Shown here: one piece after another, positions 10,702 through 23,293 of the stretch
How the letters are laid out: every line of letters starts with the position of its first letter
How positions within the stretch are numbered: the first letter of the stretch is position 1
NCBI RefSeq assembly: GCF_014839805.1
Contig: NC_051134.1
Location: 9,145,170 to 9,209,169 of the forward strand
From: Manduca sexta
Taxonomy: Eukaryota > Arthropoda > Insecta > Lepidoptera > Sphingidae
DNA length: 64,000 nt
Direction of reading: 5' to 3'
Notes under the pieces: generated by a model
What the model was told of the DNA's origin: nothing
The model's input: the letters and a program-made list of their open reading frames with translations, nothing else
Databases searched by the model: none
Program-made: the position numbers and the translations under genes

Positions 10702-13257
10702 CGATCTTGTATTCTAACTATAGGATAGATTGTTTATTAGTGTGGAACAAACAACCTAGTGTTCTGTAATTCGTAAGATTATACAAATGTAGGTCTTGTG
10801 AGATCGAATTTCTGATTTAGTTAAAGGTGCTATTTCACTGGACGACTGTGCCGCGATTGCAATTGTATGTCAGTATCTAACTCATACAAAAAACCTAGGT
10901 ACTGTAGAGTAATGCCGTCGCCGCATATCGCTGTATGCTGCCTGCCGCATCCCGCGCAATCGCACGTTAACGCGTGCAAATTGTGTTAATAGGCTATTGT
11001 ACTGCAATGTTACTATTCATTGCAACATCTTATACTACATAATTTTAAAAAGATTCAAAATATTTATAATTTGTTCTTTCATCCATACATACGTCCGGAG
11101 CTACTCATGTATGCATGGGAATTAGATAATTCAAGGTAAATAAGTAGTAAACAACTTGCTTAGATTCAACGATTTAAAATATAACAAATACATAAGTAAT
11201 GTCGAGGCACAGATTAGATTTTGCTAAGTGCTAGGAGCGTGAATATATAAAACTTGTAGTAGACACCAAGGCACTTGTTAATTAAGATATAACTTCTCGA
11301 AGCTTCCGTTAGATGTTACAATTTACTACTCGGAATTGTCTATACTGGCCGTATCTATTTAAATTCTTTTTTATATGGGTGATAAAGACTTTAGATAATA
11401 GAAAGGCATTTTAGCTACGAGCCTGGTCTACACTCGGTCCAGGAATGGAATAAATTTGTCACACAATAAAAAAAATGTGTTTGTAGAATGGCGTTCAAAT
11501 AAACAATTGCAAGCACGATATTATGCCACTGAACTGATATATCGAAAAACTTGGCAAATCATCCATGAACATAAAAACAATTTTGCAACTATAAATTATT
11601 TGTAGCATGTAAAACATCTTCAAATGAATTATTTAGCGTTGAGGGTTGGCGGAATTTTGTTTAGATTTTCTCAGTGCTTATTTTAGCACGTATTATTTAT
11701 AGGATCTTTTATAAATATCGTGGTAGAAATATAGCAATTAAATAGCTGGCAACAAAACACTGTTATGACGAAGCTACTGGAATGTTTTTTTTTAACTCCA
11801 TGGACGCCAAGAATTGAAATATACAGTTAGGTTCACGTTGAAGCTAATTTTATCATTTCATAAATAAAACATCGATTAGTCTATCAACTCTGATTGCCGA
11901 CATAGTCGTAGGACGTAACGTCGTAGGTGGCGGACAAATTATCTGATACCACCTCGTTGGTCTGCTGAGAGTGTGCTTGGGTTGTAAACCGGTTAGATCA
12001 TTTTCGGTGAATTCTAGGCTTCGATCGGTATTGTTGATCGAAGATTCTAGGTCATAAAATCAGTGTCAAGATTCGAAACATTCTAGTGTGATCGATTCGG
12101 CAATAGGTTCGTCCACCCATAATGGATTGTATTTTATACTTAAGCTAAAAGTTATTATGAGCGCACTGTTTTTGAATCTGCGTATTTCTTACAACATGTA
12201 ATATATTTGGCTTGCCTAGCCTAAGAATCGAACACAGGAATAGAACGGCTTCACAGTTTATTTACGCGGAGTGCTGCTAGAAAATGTGTGCTAAATTTAA
12301 TATTTTACATATAATATTGTAGATTATTATTTACAGCAGTTTAATATAAACGATATAGGTATATTAAGTATTGTAAGTACTTATGCATGGAATATTCTGG
12401 AAATAACGAGAAAGATAAATACTTACTACTGGGTAATAATAATATATTAATAAAAACATCTAGTTTTCCTTCCTCTATGGAACTATTTTCTGTACCCAAT
12501 TATAAACTGTATTTTTTCATATTTCCGTAATAAGTAACTGTGAAATACATAAATAATAATAATGACTAATATTGTAATTAACTACTTATTTTTTTAATTT
12601 ATATTGGATGTTATTGTATAATATTTTCATACGCGTACCTAGCTTTTAAATCAAGGGGGGGGCACCTAAATCTCAAATTTTATTTCTAGGAGGGGTGTGG
12701 GGGCTTAAACGTCATAATCCACGATCACACATGCTCTTGCCAACAAAATCATAGTTGGAAGGCAAAAAAAGGTTGTTTACTAGAAAAATTGGGCCCTGAA
12801 AAGTTTTCTTTCTACTGCCTATGGCTGGGTCTGGTCAATATCAGTTGAAACCAACGATTTCCAATGTCTAAATGAAATCATTTTTTGTCTTATAATGTCC
12901 TGCATTACAGATATGGAATCTATGGATGTTATCATATTGATAACAGCGATAAAATGTACAAGCGGACATGAAAACAGTTTAGATTGAAAATATTTTCGTT
13001 GTTTTATAGCTAACATACTGTTTTGGAAAATGACATTTGTTGTTAAATTTATACTCGCAGAGTAAACTCTACCGGCAGTGTACTCGAGTCATAAAACCGG
13101 CTAGTTCCTCGGTTCTGTTCCAAGTCAATTTGTCAACATTTGCGTATTTTACTACAAACACCCGTGAGCTCTCCGTATCGGAATGTGTGCCCAATGAACT
13201 TGCCCTACGATAAAAAATAGGATAGAATAAATTCGGCGAAACATTATATATAAAAAA
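10702..13257. other. Non-coding intergenic stretch
   Basis: No open frame with coding character, RNA gene or clear repeat boundary was seen. A somewhat GC-richer patch at about 10830-10980 stays unexplained. Confidence 0.5.
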
Positions 13258-13592
13258 AACAGCGATAGTCCAATTGGTAGTAGAACGGACTGCTGAGCCA
13301 AAGGTCCGGAGGTTCATCTCACTGGGCCTGCACCTCTGATTATTCTATAGATATGTGTACTTATATTCCTAGCGACTTATCGCTTCATTTAAAGGTGAAC
13401 GAAAACATCGTGACAAAACCTGCATATCTGAGAAATTCTTCGTAGTAAATTCGAAGGTTACAGTATATTTAGTCTACTAATCCGTACTAGGCAAGCGTGT
13501 TGGGCTAAGGCCTAATTCCCCTCAGTAGTAGAGGAGGCCCGTGCCCAGCAGTGGGACAATATATAACACAGGACTGATGATATTATTATTGG
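13258..13592 (+). mobile_element. tRNA-headed SINE, family B
   Basis: Starts with a tRNA-like head (GCGATAGTCCAATTGG, then a weak B box near GAGGTTCATCTC) and ends with the block GCCCGTGCCCAGCAGTGG followed by an ATTATT tail. The same body and tail recur at 17683-17940 (+), 58441-58774 (-) and as 3' fragments at 37625, 56868 and 34489. This fits a lepidopteran SINE copied by LINE machinery. Confidence 0.75.
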
Positions 13593-14018
13593 TTACATTT
13601 GAGTTTTGACTGGTCTTTGTACAATATCGCGTATATTTTACTGTCAGCAGACGAAAATACAGAGAAGAAACCTAAATGCTTATCAAACATGTACAAGATC
13701 GGTCGCGCCATTCTAAAAATGTACTTATATCAAATAATAAGTTTATAGAATATAATCTATTATACAGACCCAATCAATGATAAAATACATCATGATGAAA
13801 TACATGTGTAAAAACTTTGCTGAGAAACCAGTATTACTCGCTTCGAACGGGTCAAAAAACTGTTTAGTTGAATAATAAAAAGACGTAGTTTGACCTTCTC
13901 AGAGGAACTGGCGTATCGCCATACCCTCCTCTGTCAAATGTAAACGATTGACGCAGGTGGGAGCCCTTTTGACGTGCTAGGAAGTTGCATTATTTGTATC
14001 TAGGTGTTATAAAATAAA

Positions 14019-14600
14019 TTAAAAAAAATACGGACAAGAGCGAGTGAGGCTTGGATAATAATGGTTCCATTAGAACTTGCAGACAATGATTTCTTTTGTT
14101 TACGCGAATGTTAGACATTAAAATAAAACTATTTTACGGTTATTTATATCATAATTTTTTCGCGATGTTTCGAAGACTTTTCAGCCATTGTGGTCACGGG
14201 GCTGACTGAGGTGTTGGTCATCCGAAAAGTCAAAGTTACAATATCTACCTACATTTTACAAATATACAACTTTTTAAATTTTAGCTGTTGGTCTTCAAAA
14301 CGTCGGGAGAAAATTATTTTAATATAAAAAACCGCGATAAAATCCGTAAAATACTTTCAGTTTAATAATTTGCAGATACGGTATCTAAGTATGTAAGTTG
14401 AAAAATGAAAAACTTAACTTTGTCGTTGGATCTCTAAATACTGTAAATGCACCAACTGCAAATCACAAGTTTTTGTTCTTTTACCTGTGCTGTAGGTAAG
14501 ACATTGCTTCTGGCTAAATTTCATGATTCTAGGTCAACGGGAAGTTCCTAGAACTACGATATGTTATAGGGAATTTGTTGAAGTGTCTTGATTAAAATAT
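14019..14600 (+). repeat. Dispersed repeat split by a foldback insertion
   Basis: 14019-14099 resembles the start, and 14377-14600 the middle, of the dispersed repeat seen more fully at 34050-34445: both have GTAAGACAYTGCTTC followed by AATTTCATGATT and GTCAACGG. The foldback element at 14100-14371 lies between the two parts, so it inserted into an older repeat. Edges are approximate. Confidence 0.5.
14100..14371. mobile_element. Foldback MITE, copy 1
   Basis: The left end (TACGCGAATGTTAGACATTA and the ATTTTACGG that follows) and the right end (AACCGCGATAAAATCCGTAAA) are roughly inverted. The centre has the conserved blocks TGTTGGTC and ACAATATCTACCTACATTTT. The same elements recur at 45120-45412 and, shorter, at 41991-42109, 42592-42712 and 56698-56850. 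No coding capacity. Confidence 0.65.
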
Positions 14601-16075
14601 GAGTTTTTCAGAATTAAATTAATACTTATAATTAAAATAACCAATATGTCTGAAGGTTCTACACGTTCTCCCAACCCCATTCTTTTATCCTCAAGGAAGG
14701 AAACACATACACTGCTATCTTGGCTGTCAGCAAAATGCTTGATAACAATTTACCCTTAAATTCCGTAAGATGATTTTTCCTAATTTAACTGATAATATGG
14801 CTGTTACTACCTTTTATTCTTATTAAGTCGCATGTCTATTTCTGTTTAAATGGTCCTAGTATTTGTTTGTCTTAAATTACCTCTTATTATCTCCAATTGC
14901 CCTAGAGAACACAATGATAATTAAACAAAATTGCTGTTTGCGTTCGAAGATAACTATTTATGCTGAAGTATATCTTAATCGGAGACACAACGTCACATAC
15001 GGATATACTTAACAATCAGTCATAACTTTTTTTAGAAAACCTTAAAAGTGATGACGAATTTGTCCTCAAATACTTTATTATATTATTTCATGTTTTAAGG
15101 TCACGTTTCATCACACAGTTCTGTGGTAATGACTAATACTGCGAGTTCAACCAGACAGCTTCTACCGAATTCAAATTTCAATTTAATGCAAAGGTAAAAA
15201 TGTAAACAATTAATGCGAATTTCACTAATGTATTTATAGCATCTGTGAATACCTACAGTTAACAAGAATCGGATACCTAATGCAAGTTGCAAACAACTTC
15301 TCACTCGATACTTTATTTTTTATATCTTGTGAAATTGTGGAGCGATGGCGTCCTCAGTATTCCACATATTTAATTTTATTTACAACATAGGCCGGCTAAT
15401 GAGGTGATACATTTGTCATCCCAAGATATATGATACTTACCGCCCATAAAGAACTCAGGAGGATGATGGATGTGCCGCTGACGTCAAAATAAAAAGGTGA
15501 TAATTAGATAGTGCTCCATACTCATTATTTTTATGCAGGTACCTACTTACCATAATGTATGCCTATACTAAAGGGACACATTTTAATTTATTATCATAAT
15601 CTGAAACTTTTTTTTTACTTCGCTCATTGCATAATTAGGTATACATTGTCACCAATTGCTTACTTCCATAGAAGGAAAAAATAATTTGCAGAATTCTATT
15701 GCCAAGTGAAGAGATTCAGAATTTCAAACCCTCTCGAATTTAATGCATTAGTTATAATAACCGTCGCTGACTCCAAAACAAAGTAGTTCGTAATAATGCT
15801 ACGGCGTGGGGTGGCGCTGCGTTCTATGTCATGTCTGCCAGATCAATAATTACGTCGGACGAGGGTGGGAAGTGAACAATTATATACAACCTATACTATT
15901 TCTATTTGATTGTTGTTAGATGTTTAAAACAGATTGTTTATAGTCGCTGAGCTTAATAGCTGCATATTATAGATAGATTAGTAATGTCAAATTTTATAGC
16001 TCAAACCAAAGTGCGCGTGGTTATCGGTCCTGGCAAACAAGAGTTACACAGAGGTGTGAGGGAGGTCTAATCTCA
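14601..16075. other. Non-coding intergenic stretch
   Basis: AT-rich, with only short random-looking open frames. Nothing supported. Confidence 0.5.
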
Positions 16076-16236
16076 CAGTGGCGAACTTTCCGTATAATCC
16101 GAATTCTATCAGCTTCCCTCTAGGTAGAGTTTATATAGAATCTCATTATCATTAAACGATTACATACCGCATTTATGCATATTAATACCTATATGTTACG
16201 TTGGGTTCACTTTCGGAAAATTTCACCTTTAGCCAC
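16076..16236. repeat. Dispersed repeat family Q, copy 1
   Basis: Shares an ordered series of blocks with 16540-16700: GTGGCG, TCCGTATAA, ATTCTATCAGCTTCCCT, ACCGCATTTATGCATAT, then a TTTTCGGAAAATT-like block. Reverse-complement copies stand at about 54330-54470 and 61230-61365 (GGAATCGARTTATATGGACC). Non-coding; family unknown to me. Confidence 0.5.
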
Positions 16237-16539
16237 TGCAATCTCGTTAGTCCTGCCAATCCAAAAATAGCTCGTTGTTGTACGCTGTTCAGCCTTCATA
16301 TATCAGTTGATTCGATACATATAGAACCTGCTAAGTAGACCTCTCGTCAGTGTCAACTTTGTCTATTTTTACTGCCATCGCTATGTATGCTTTGTTGTAT
16401 TCCAGTTTTAAGGACATTAAATCCACTATAATTAATAAGTTTCATGAAGTTTTTAACACCGACATTCCAGAGTTACTAGTGTATGACTAGTATATACTAT
16501 CCAGTCTTAAAATTTAAATCAAATGTGGTTGATTCTTTA

Positions 16540-16700
16540 TAAATAACAGTGGCGTGGGGTCCGTATAACTCGATTCCTGTCAGTTTCCCTTACGTAATTT
16601 ATATAATAATTCTTTTTTAACGATTCACAGACCGCATTTATGCATATCAGTACTACGTATACCTTGCGACGGGATTCTTTTCGAAAATTGTATCCTTCGC
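16540..16700. repeat. Dispersed repeat family Q, copy 2
   Basis: Second copy, same orientation and about 460 bases from copy 1. It has diverged by point changes and small indels, so this is an old or separately inserted pair rather than a fresh tandem duplication. Confidence 0.5.
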
Positions 16701-17273
16701 TAGTAATAAACAAGTATTTCCATTACCAGATGACCTGTTCGTCTCAATAATCTCCCATATTCAGTAGTCGCTCAGACGCTATTATCGATTGCACCAGACA
16801 CACGACACAAAAAGGCGACAACAAATCGCCAATACATATATTTATTTATCATTTTGATAAAATGATTACGAAAGTGAAAGTTGCTTGAAGTTAGCAATTA
16901 GTTTGAAATAATTGGTGGATAATCAAAGTTTGCCATGGTTAAACAGCGTTTTGTTGTGGTTTGCACCACATCATAACATTATGCTGAGTGGTAAGCTACC
17001 GGTCACAGCCGCGACCAACCATTTTTAATTTTTATTATTATTTGTAATTAAGGTACATTATGCTTATTTATGTTGCGACTGTAAATAATAAATCATTTTC
17101 TTTTCTTCTTTATAGTTATAATGTAAAGAAGTTTCTAGCGAGCGCCTGATAATAGCATAAACAAAAGATAGGTAATTTATTTATCGTTAGTATGACTCAT
17201 GATCATGATTTACTAGAAATGTTATCACGTTTCTGGAATCCCACAGAGAAAATCCGTAAATGTGTGAGCTTGA

Positions 17274-17540
17274 ATGTACAGAATCTTTATTAGCAATAAA
17301 CCCAGAAAGTCACTGGATAGGATACAAGCTGATTCCAACAGTTTGAAAATATTTGAGGAAATTATACATCTAGATCAACATTCCGCAAACATTCTTTGGC
17401 TGATAATGACTATTGCATTCTTGATGATACATTATATTATACAGAGGAGCGGATTTTTATATTGTCAGGGAGGAAGTGGTAAAACATTAATCAGTTCTCG
17501 GTTTATTTCCTTGCATCACACACGATGGAACACCATATAA
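17274..17540 (+). pseudogene. Open frame with a P-loop-like motif, doubtful element remnant
   Basis: An 88-codon open frame contains GGSGKT near codon 66, preceded by hydrophobic residues, as in the Walker A loop of NTPases and Pif1-type helicases. The stretch KIFEEI some 40 residues upstream weakly recalls the start of such helicases. No Walker B or other helicase motif follows before the stop, and base composition is not gene-like. At most a decayed helicase fragment; chance is quite possible. Confidence 0.15.
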
Positions 17541-17682
17541 GACGAAGTGTGCTCGCCTTTTGAGGCACTGACCTCACTGCAAGGATTTTAATTTACTTGT
17601 TATAGTTCTTCAGAGTTATTCATGTACATGTTTAGATTTTTTTATTGTGTACTAGGTCTGGCACGCGGTTACGCTCGTAAGC

Positions 17683-17940
17683 GGCGATGGCCTGGTTGGG
17701 TGAGGAAAGGATTGCCGAGACACTCTGACTTTTTTAAAATTATGGGTGTACTTTTTGTAAATTATCGCTTAGTTTAACGGTGAAGGGAAACATCGTGCGG
17801 AAATCTGCATACTTGAGAAGTTCTCTATAGGAACTTGAGTGTGTGTGACGTTTACCAATCCGCTCTACGCCAGAATGGTTGACTAGGCCTAAGTGCCCAG
17901 AAGTGGGACGTTATATAATACAGGTCTGATATTATTACGC
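17683..17940 (+). mobile_element. tRNA-headed SINE, family B
   Basis: Head GCGGCGATGGCCTGGTTGG, middle AACGGTGAAGGGAAACATCG, tail GGCCTAAGTGCCCAGAAGTG and an ATTATT end. It has an internal loss just after the head that removes the B box. Confidence 0.7.
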
Positions 17941-18327
17941 TCTTTCTTTTAGGTATAAAAGTTTCACAACTCACAGTGTCCTTTTCTGGGAAAAAAATTG
18001 TTTTGATGGTAATTTAGAACTGTGAAAAACATTCAGTGTTTTCTGTGTTTGTCTTCAACAAGTATCCATACTTTAGCATTTATGAATGAGAAGTATTATT
18101 GTTATTCTGAATAAAATTGTGTTGAGAATGAAGCTAAAAATACACGAACTTACACAGATGTTTAGTAAACATATCCATTTTGTCCTTAAAAGGAATCAAA
18201 GGCCGGCAATGCTTCGACAAATGACGATGATGTAGGACCGACTATAATTATTTAATGTATTTAGTTAGATAGAAGTTGAAAATCATGAAGTAAATTACAG
18301 ACTCTTGAGTTTGTGTCTATATTTACT

Positions 18328-18525
18328 ACTAGCTGTTGCTCGCGCCTAAAACACCCACTATATTTTCTCGGGTTAGAAAGTAGCTTATGACTTTTTCAGG
18401 GTCTTAAACTATATTCATATGAAATTTCATAAAAATCCATTTAGTTGATTTTAAGAAAATCGATATGACATAGACAGCCAGACAAGGGGACTTTCTTTAA
18501 TAATACATGTATAGGTTTAAAGATT
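18328..18525. repeat. Dispersed repeat ending in CTAGCTGTTGCTCGCG
   Basis: Begins with CTAGCTGTTGCTCGCGCC and contains AAATTTCATAAAAATCCATT and GACAGCCAGACAAGGGGAC. This layout matches a very common insect repeat type recalled from many lepidopteran genomes. Non-coding, edges approximate. Confidence 0.45.
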
Positions 18526-18999
18526 ATGTTTTTCTTGCTTTTTTTGTTTTGTCGGTTGTTTAAGTCGGTATATTTTCCACGCATAGTATCCATGGAATCA
18601 ACTGGTAACCGCCGTTGTAATCAGACGCTGCGACCGCAGTTTCCTGAGGTGTCCTTTATCGGTAACAATGTGTTCACATTTCCGTATCGGAGGCACTATA
18701 CACATAGCAATTACAACTTCACAGTTCACGACCGTATCCTTAAAGGGAAGACAGAGGCGTATCTCGTGTGTGTGAGTGTGTCATTATGTTACCTTATCGG
18801 GTATTTTAAATAAGTATTATAGATTGGCGACTATGTTTTTTAAAGAGAAGACTTATTCGTCGTAATTGTAATCTACCTACTTAATAAAAGGCTCTTAGTT
18901 CTGAATAATGGTAATATAAAATTCTCTAAGTAAACCAGTTCTATAAGAATCAATAAATATATGATTAGATAAATAAACAGTTAATACGACAATTCATTT

Positions 19000-19118
19000 G
19001 CCAACGTCCATACCACGTTGAATATACCGGTTCTCGTCCGATCACCGAAGTTAAGCAACGTCGGGCGCGGTCAGTACTTGGATGGGTGACCGCCTGGGAA
19101 CACCGCGTGATGTTGGCT
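19000..19118 (+). rRNA. 5S rRNA: 5S ribosomal RNA
   Basis: A full 119-base 5S gene. The 5' GCCAACGTC pairs with the 3' GATGTTGGC (19109-19117) with one G-U pair, forming helix I. ACGTTG (19015-19020) pairs perfectly with CAACGT (19056-19061). Internal control boxes for TFIIIA and Pol III are intact: GAAGTTAAGC in the box A area and GGGTGACCGCCTGGGAAC in the box C area. A run of five T (19118-19122) follows directly and would stop Pol III. It agrees closely with the insect 5S sequence as I remember it. It stands alone here rather than in a tandem cluster. The intact pairing argues for a functional gene, though a recent dispersed copy cannot be excluded. Confidence 0.93.
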
Positions 19119-19122
19119 TTTT
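19118..19122 (+). terminator. Pol III T-run terminator of the 5S gene
   Basis: Five consecutive T at the 3' end of the 5S gene, the standard Pol III stop. Confidence 0.7.
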
Positions 19123-22100
19123 GCACTTTCCAATTTTTATTGGTCATAAAATCAAAATAGCGGTTAAAGTAATAAAATTAAGAGCGTGAGGTTCAATAGC
19201 ATGTAATAATAAATTTTAAAAAAACGTTGAGAAATTAAATGATTCCAAGTCTCGCAGGTCAAAAATAAGATCGAAGCATATTAACGTCCTTGGTGTACCA
19301 CAATTCGCTTGTTTAGTATACTTTTTTGCAAGTTGTAATTCGTAATATTAAATAAGCAAGAAAATTTGCAGACGTTGATTGCCGCACTCGATTTTTAGCG
19401 TGTAAATAATCGCGGCAAACTAATTTCCATAAATTTTTAAGCTTGCAGGACTTGCGGCGAGAAGCATGTTTATGGAATTATTGGATTATATAGCCACTGG
19501 TGTTAATACATCCAGATATACATTCGCAATGATATACTTATTAAGTACTGCAAGAATTTGCCCACCTAAACTTAGTAAGATTAGAATTCAATCGAAGTCC
19601 TTTAGCTTCGTCTAGGCCTGCATTAGTGCATGTTTAGTTACTCTAACAATGGTCTTTTAAATTTGGTCCAAATATCCTAATAAAAAGAACTTTACTTGGA
19701 TGGTGATTACTCAGCACACCTTTTAAAGGCTAAAAAAAAAATCGGGTAACGTATGTGGTTAATAAATAAAAATCCATTCAATACCGTTGACATTTTATTT
19801 TGGCAATGCAAACAGCGATGTAACACAACATTATCCGAAATGGAAACCGACTGTTTTTATTATTCGCGACTTGTTTGTGCTATAAAACAACGGGACAAGT
19901 TTAAATTACCTACGAATCATCACGATTACATAATTAGATCGAATCTTAAACGAACAATACGTCTTTCACTGCTTATTTTACAAAATATATTTAAATTTTA
20001 TTTGATAAATACCGATACACTTCCGTAGTTATTAACTTTATACATTGGCAACATCAAACAATGTGTCATTCATGAATTCACTATAAAGTCTCTAAAAATG
20101 TTCACTACAAATGAGAACACATAAAATCATTGAAAAGTAAATTTCGAAAAGGTTATAATACAATATTTGGTTCTATAAAACTCCAGATATGTGTTTGGAT
20201 AGGCAGACTAAATGTTGAATTGATATAAACATGGCCGCCGCAGAGTATTGCCAGTTACCGACATTCTACAACTTCCAAATAGCAATAAAATGGTAGAATA
20301 TGAAAAATATACAGTAAGACACGTATTATAATCGTCAAGCGCCTAAATTACTATATATTTACATGACGAGTACAAAATCTTTACGTCTATAATTCCGCGA
20401 GACCCTTGTTACTCCATTCAGATCCGTATATAAGGCCTGGCCTGAGCCACATCGCATGCACTCCCATCTAATGCTATACCTTAAAAATACGCCACGTTAG
20501 GACATATGTCATGTGTCAAACATTGAATTGGGGCACTGACAAATCGCGTTGCAGCCTTATGTTTAGGAAATGTACACTACAATTTTCTGTCAGCCAGTGA
20601 GATTCGTCTACATAATATTAGGTTGCTTTATATTGTGAAATTCTGTGTGTAGATATGAAAATTGGGATTCATAGATAAACAAAATTCCTAGTTTAATTAC
20701 AGTACGACTTAAAAATGAAGTGTACATTAGATATGCTAAATTGCACTGGAGCAAGATGTGTCAACGCCCTTATGTCTTGATATACTTACGAAAATACTGT
20801 TGGTCACGGACGGTCTCTGGAAGGTATAAAAATTGCTGCAAGGAAATAACTCTTTAGTTTAAAGGTGGGCTCAAAGCTCAGCATACATGCTGGTTCAGGG
20901 TACCGTTGTAATCTTTAAGTGGCACCGATAAAGATAGTTTGGATGATCTAAATTCATTTTACTTACATTGTTACAAGCGTATGACAAAGAGAGAGCCAGC
21001 GAAACACTTCTACCTACAGGTACTTAGAGAATCTTGTAATCAAACAGATCTTAGTTTGCATTTCATATTATTTCCTTCTCTTCTGATTTTCACACCTCAA
21101 TTTGATAGCTAACAAATTATGATTTGGCAGCTGTCAAACTTATGTATTGCAGCTCTATCGCTGTCAATTAATCAATTTTGACACATGACTAATAAAATGA
21201 TGGCCGATTAATCTTACAATTATTGGAAAACCAAATACATCGTAATTATTAATGTAAATTAAAAATTAAATAACAATCAGGTACATTCGCGATAACACAA
21301 CTTTCACGTTCCATTTGCTGCCATTAAAATATTTTGGAAAAAAGTTTGAATGCTGCCTTTATCCTTCCAGAGATGGAGATCAACGGGAATAAGTTGGTAG
21401 AGATGGACAGCATTTGGTGATGTTTAATCCTTCTATTAAAGTTTCAAACTCCGATATTAATCGACCCCAATGACCAAGGACGTCGCCAAGGCGGCAAGGA
21501 AGGGGCAGCTCCCCCCCCCTAGAGGTTCTAAAACTCGAAGGAATTTACCAATTCCATTCCTTATATTCCGTACGCGAGGGGGAGTGGGAGAAGAACATGT
21601 GTCTTGCCCTCCTCTGGGCCATCGGCTGGCGACGCTCTTGCCAATCACTACCTTCGGATTAAAAGCATAAATGGACCAACCAAAATATAATCTTGTTTAG
21701 CATTCAAATAACTTATTTTGATTGGTTTATTCCCGGGATCTATCCAAAGATAGCCATTGGCCTCGTTTATTATGACCATTATTAAATTATCAACAGTCCG
21801 TTTAAAATTTAACTATCTAAATACCAACTTATATTTACGATCACCAGTTTTGACAGCTATTTTAAAATTTGGAATCGACGCGCAACAATTCATTAACAAG
21901 AACATTTTGAAATCTGGAAGGATTGAGACCTCAGAATTGAGACAATAATATAATTATTAATGTATAACGATTTTATTATTCGGAACGATACGATTGTTAA
22001 CACCGTAAGTAATAAAGGTAAATGTCAACTAAATTTCATAATCCCAATGAAAGGGAAATCTTATTTTCTATATAATCTATATTTTTAACTAGGCCTTCTT

Positions 22101-22805
22101 TAATTCTGTTTATTTTTATCTTTGTTATTTCATTTTGATTTTCAACGTAAATATCTATTCCATCGATTTTAGCAATCATATCGTTCATACATCCCACAAG
22201 ATATATTATCATTCTATTTTAGTGCCATCACATAGGCACATACATTATAGACGAATTTAAATAACAATTTCTTAATACGTTACAATAAACTTTTTTTTAC
22301 ATTGCTATCTATCGTTTCTAGAATTTAAAAGATTTTTGTTGTAACTGCGAATTTGGACAGATGAAGTCATCATTTTCTTAGAAGTTCAAAGAATTGTATT
22401 ACCATAAGTAACTACCTATACTGTTTAATGTTTATGTATTACCGTTATGTAATTTATGTCATTCAAACAAAATCAGTACAAACAGTTATAAATTTGTCTA
22501 AAAATATATTAAAATGATATGATCCAAATATATACCTTCCTGTTTTATTTACCTAGCCCTTATACCACAATAATGTGGATACGGCATGGCACACTTCTTA
22601 ATGCATGTTGACTGTTGCAGAGTTGATATGACGGTCGCTTGTCTAGTGCCAGTCCCCTAGATATCTGTCTTTTGGGAAATTTATAATCTTTGGCAAATCA
22701 TCTTTGAAAAGTAAAGTGCAACCACGTACGAGCCCTTGGTACAAAGTTAGCATACTCAAACAGCCGATAACATTACAATTATGGCCCTCATTAACAATAC
22801 AATAA
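19123..22805. other. Non-coding intergenic stretch with one GC-rich patch
   Basis: AT-rich, without a supported gene. The exception is 21470-21650, which is clearly GC-richer, has a run of nine C at 21511-21519 and is open in one frame on each strand. I recognise no protein there; an old transposon fragment is the likeliest source. Confidence 0.45.
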
Positions 22806-22811
22806 TTTATT
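22806..22811 (-). terminator. Candidate poly(A) signal of the minus-strand membrane-protein gene
   Basis: The minus strand reads AATAAA here, about 410 bases after the stop codon at 23216-23218. A closer variant signal, ATTAAA on the minus strand, is at 22922-22927. Either could end the transcript; the sequence does not decide. Confidence 0.3.
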
Positions 22812-23215
22812 AGACCGTGAAAAATCTGTAGATAAGATAAAACAAGTAAAAATATTACAAAGAAAATTCAACATCTCAAATATTTGATACTAATGTTAAA
22901 TATTTCTAAATAATAACCTCATTTAATAAACACTAAATTTGATTAAAATTTTTTGACAAATCTAAGTAAAACAGTTATTAGATGAAAACATCTGTCCAAG
23001 CCGCTCTACATCTGTACGGCATCACTAGAAGCTAAAGCGCTTACATTAGAATATCAACAGCAAGAATTAACTGGTTCGATATATCTATTGCTTTATGTCT
23101 ATATGGTGTTTCTGTGGGGGTCGTCTCGTGCTATAAACGATAAATCTAGAATATTCTAGAACAGTTTGGACACATATTCGATGATCGCACTCACACTAGC
23201 GTCACGCATTGTTCA

Positions 23216-23293
23216 CTACATCCAGGCGATGGCGGGCGAGCCGTCGGAGGAGAGAGAGTCCAGCGAGCGGCGCGTGCTCTGCGTCCTGGCGTG
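23216..23293 (-). CDS. Membrane-protein gene, last coding exon (exon 7)
   Basis: 78 bases: acceptor TTACTGACAG, stop TAG at 23216-23218. Encodes 25 residues with RRSLDSLSSDGSP-type phosphorylation sites and the C-terminus AIAWM. Phase 0 matches the exon 6 donor. The local GC rise against AT-rich surroundings supports a true exon. Confidence 0.72.
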   Translation of the reverse strand, partial: HARTQSTRRSLDSLSSDGSPAIAWM

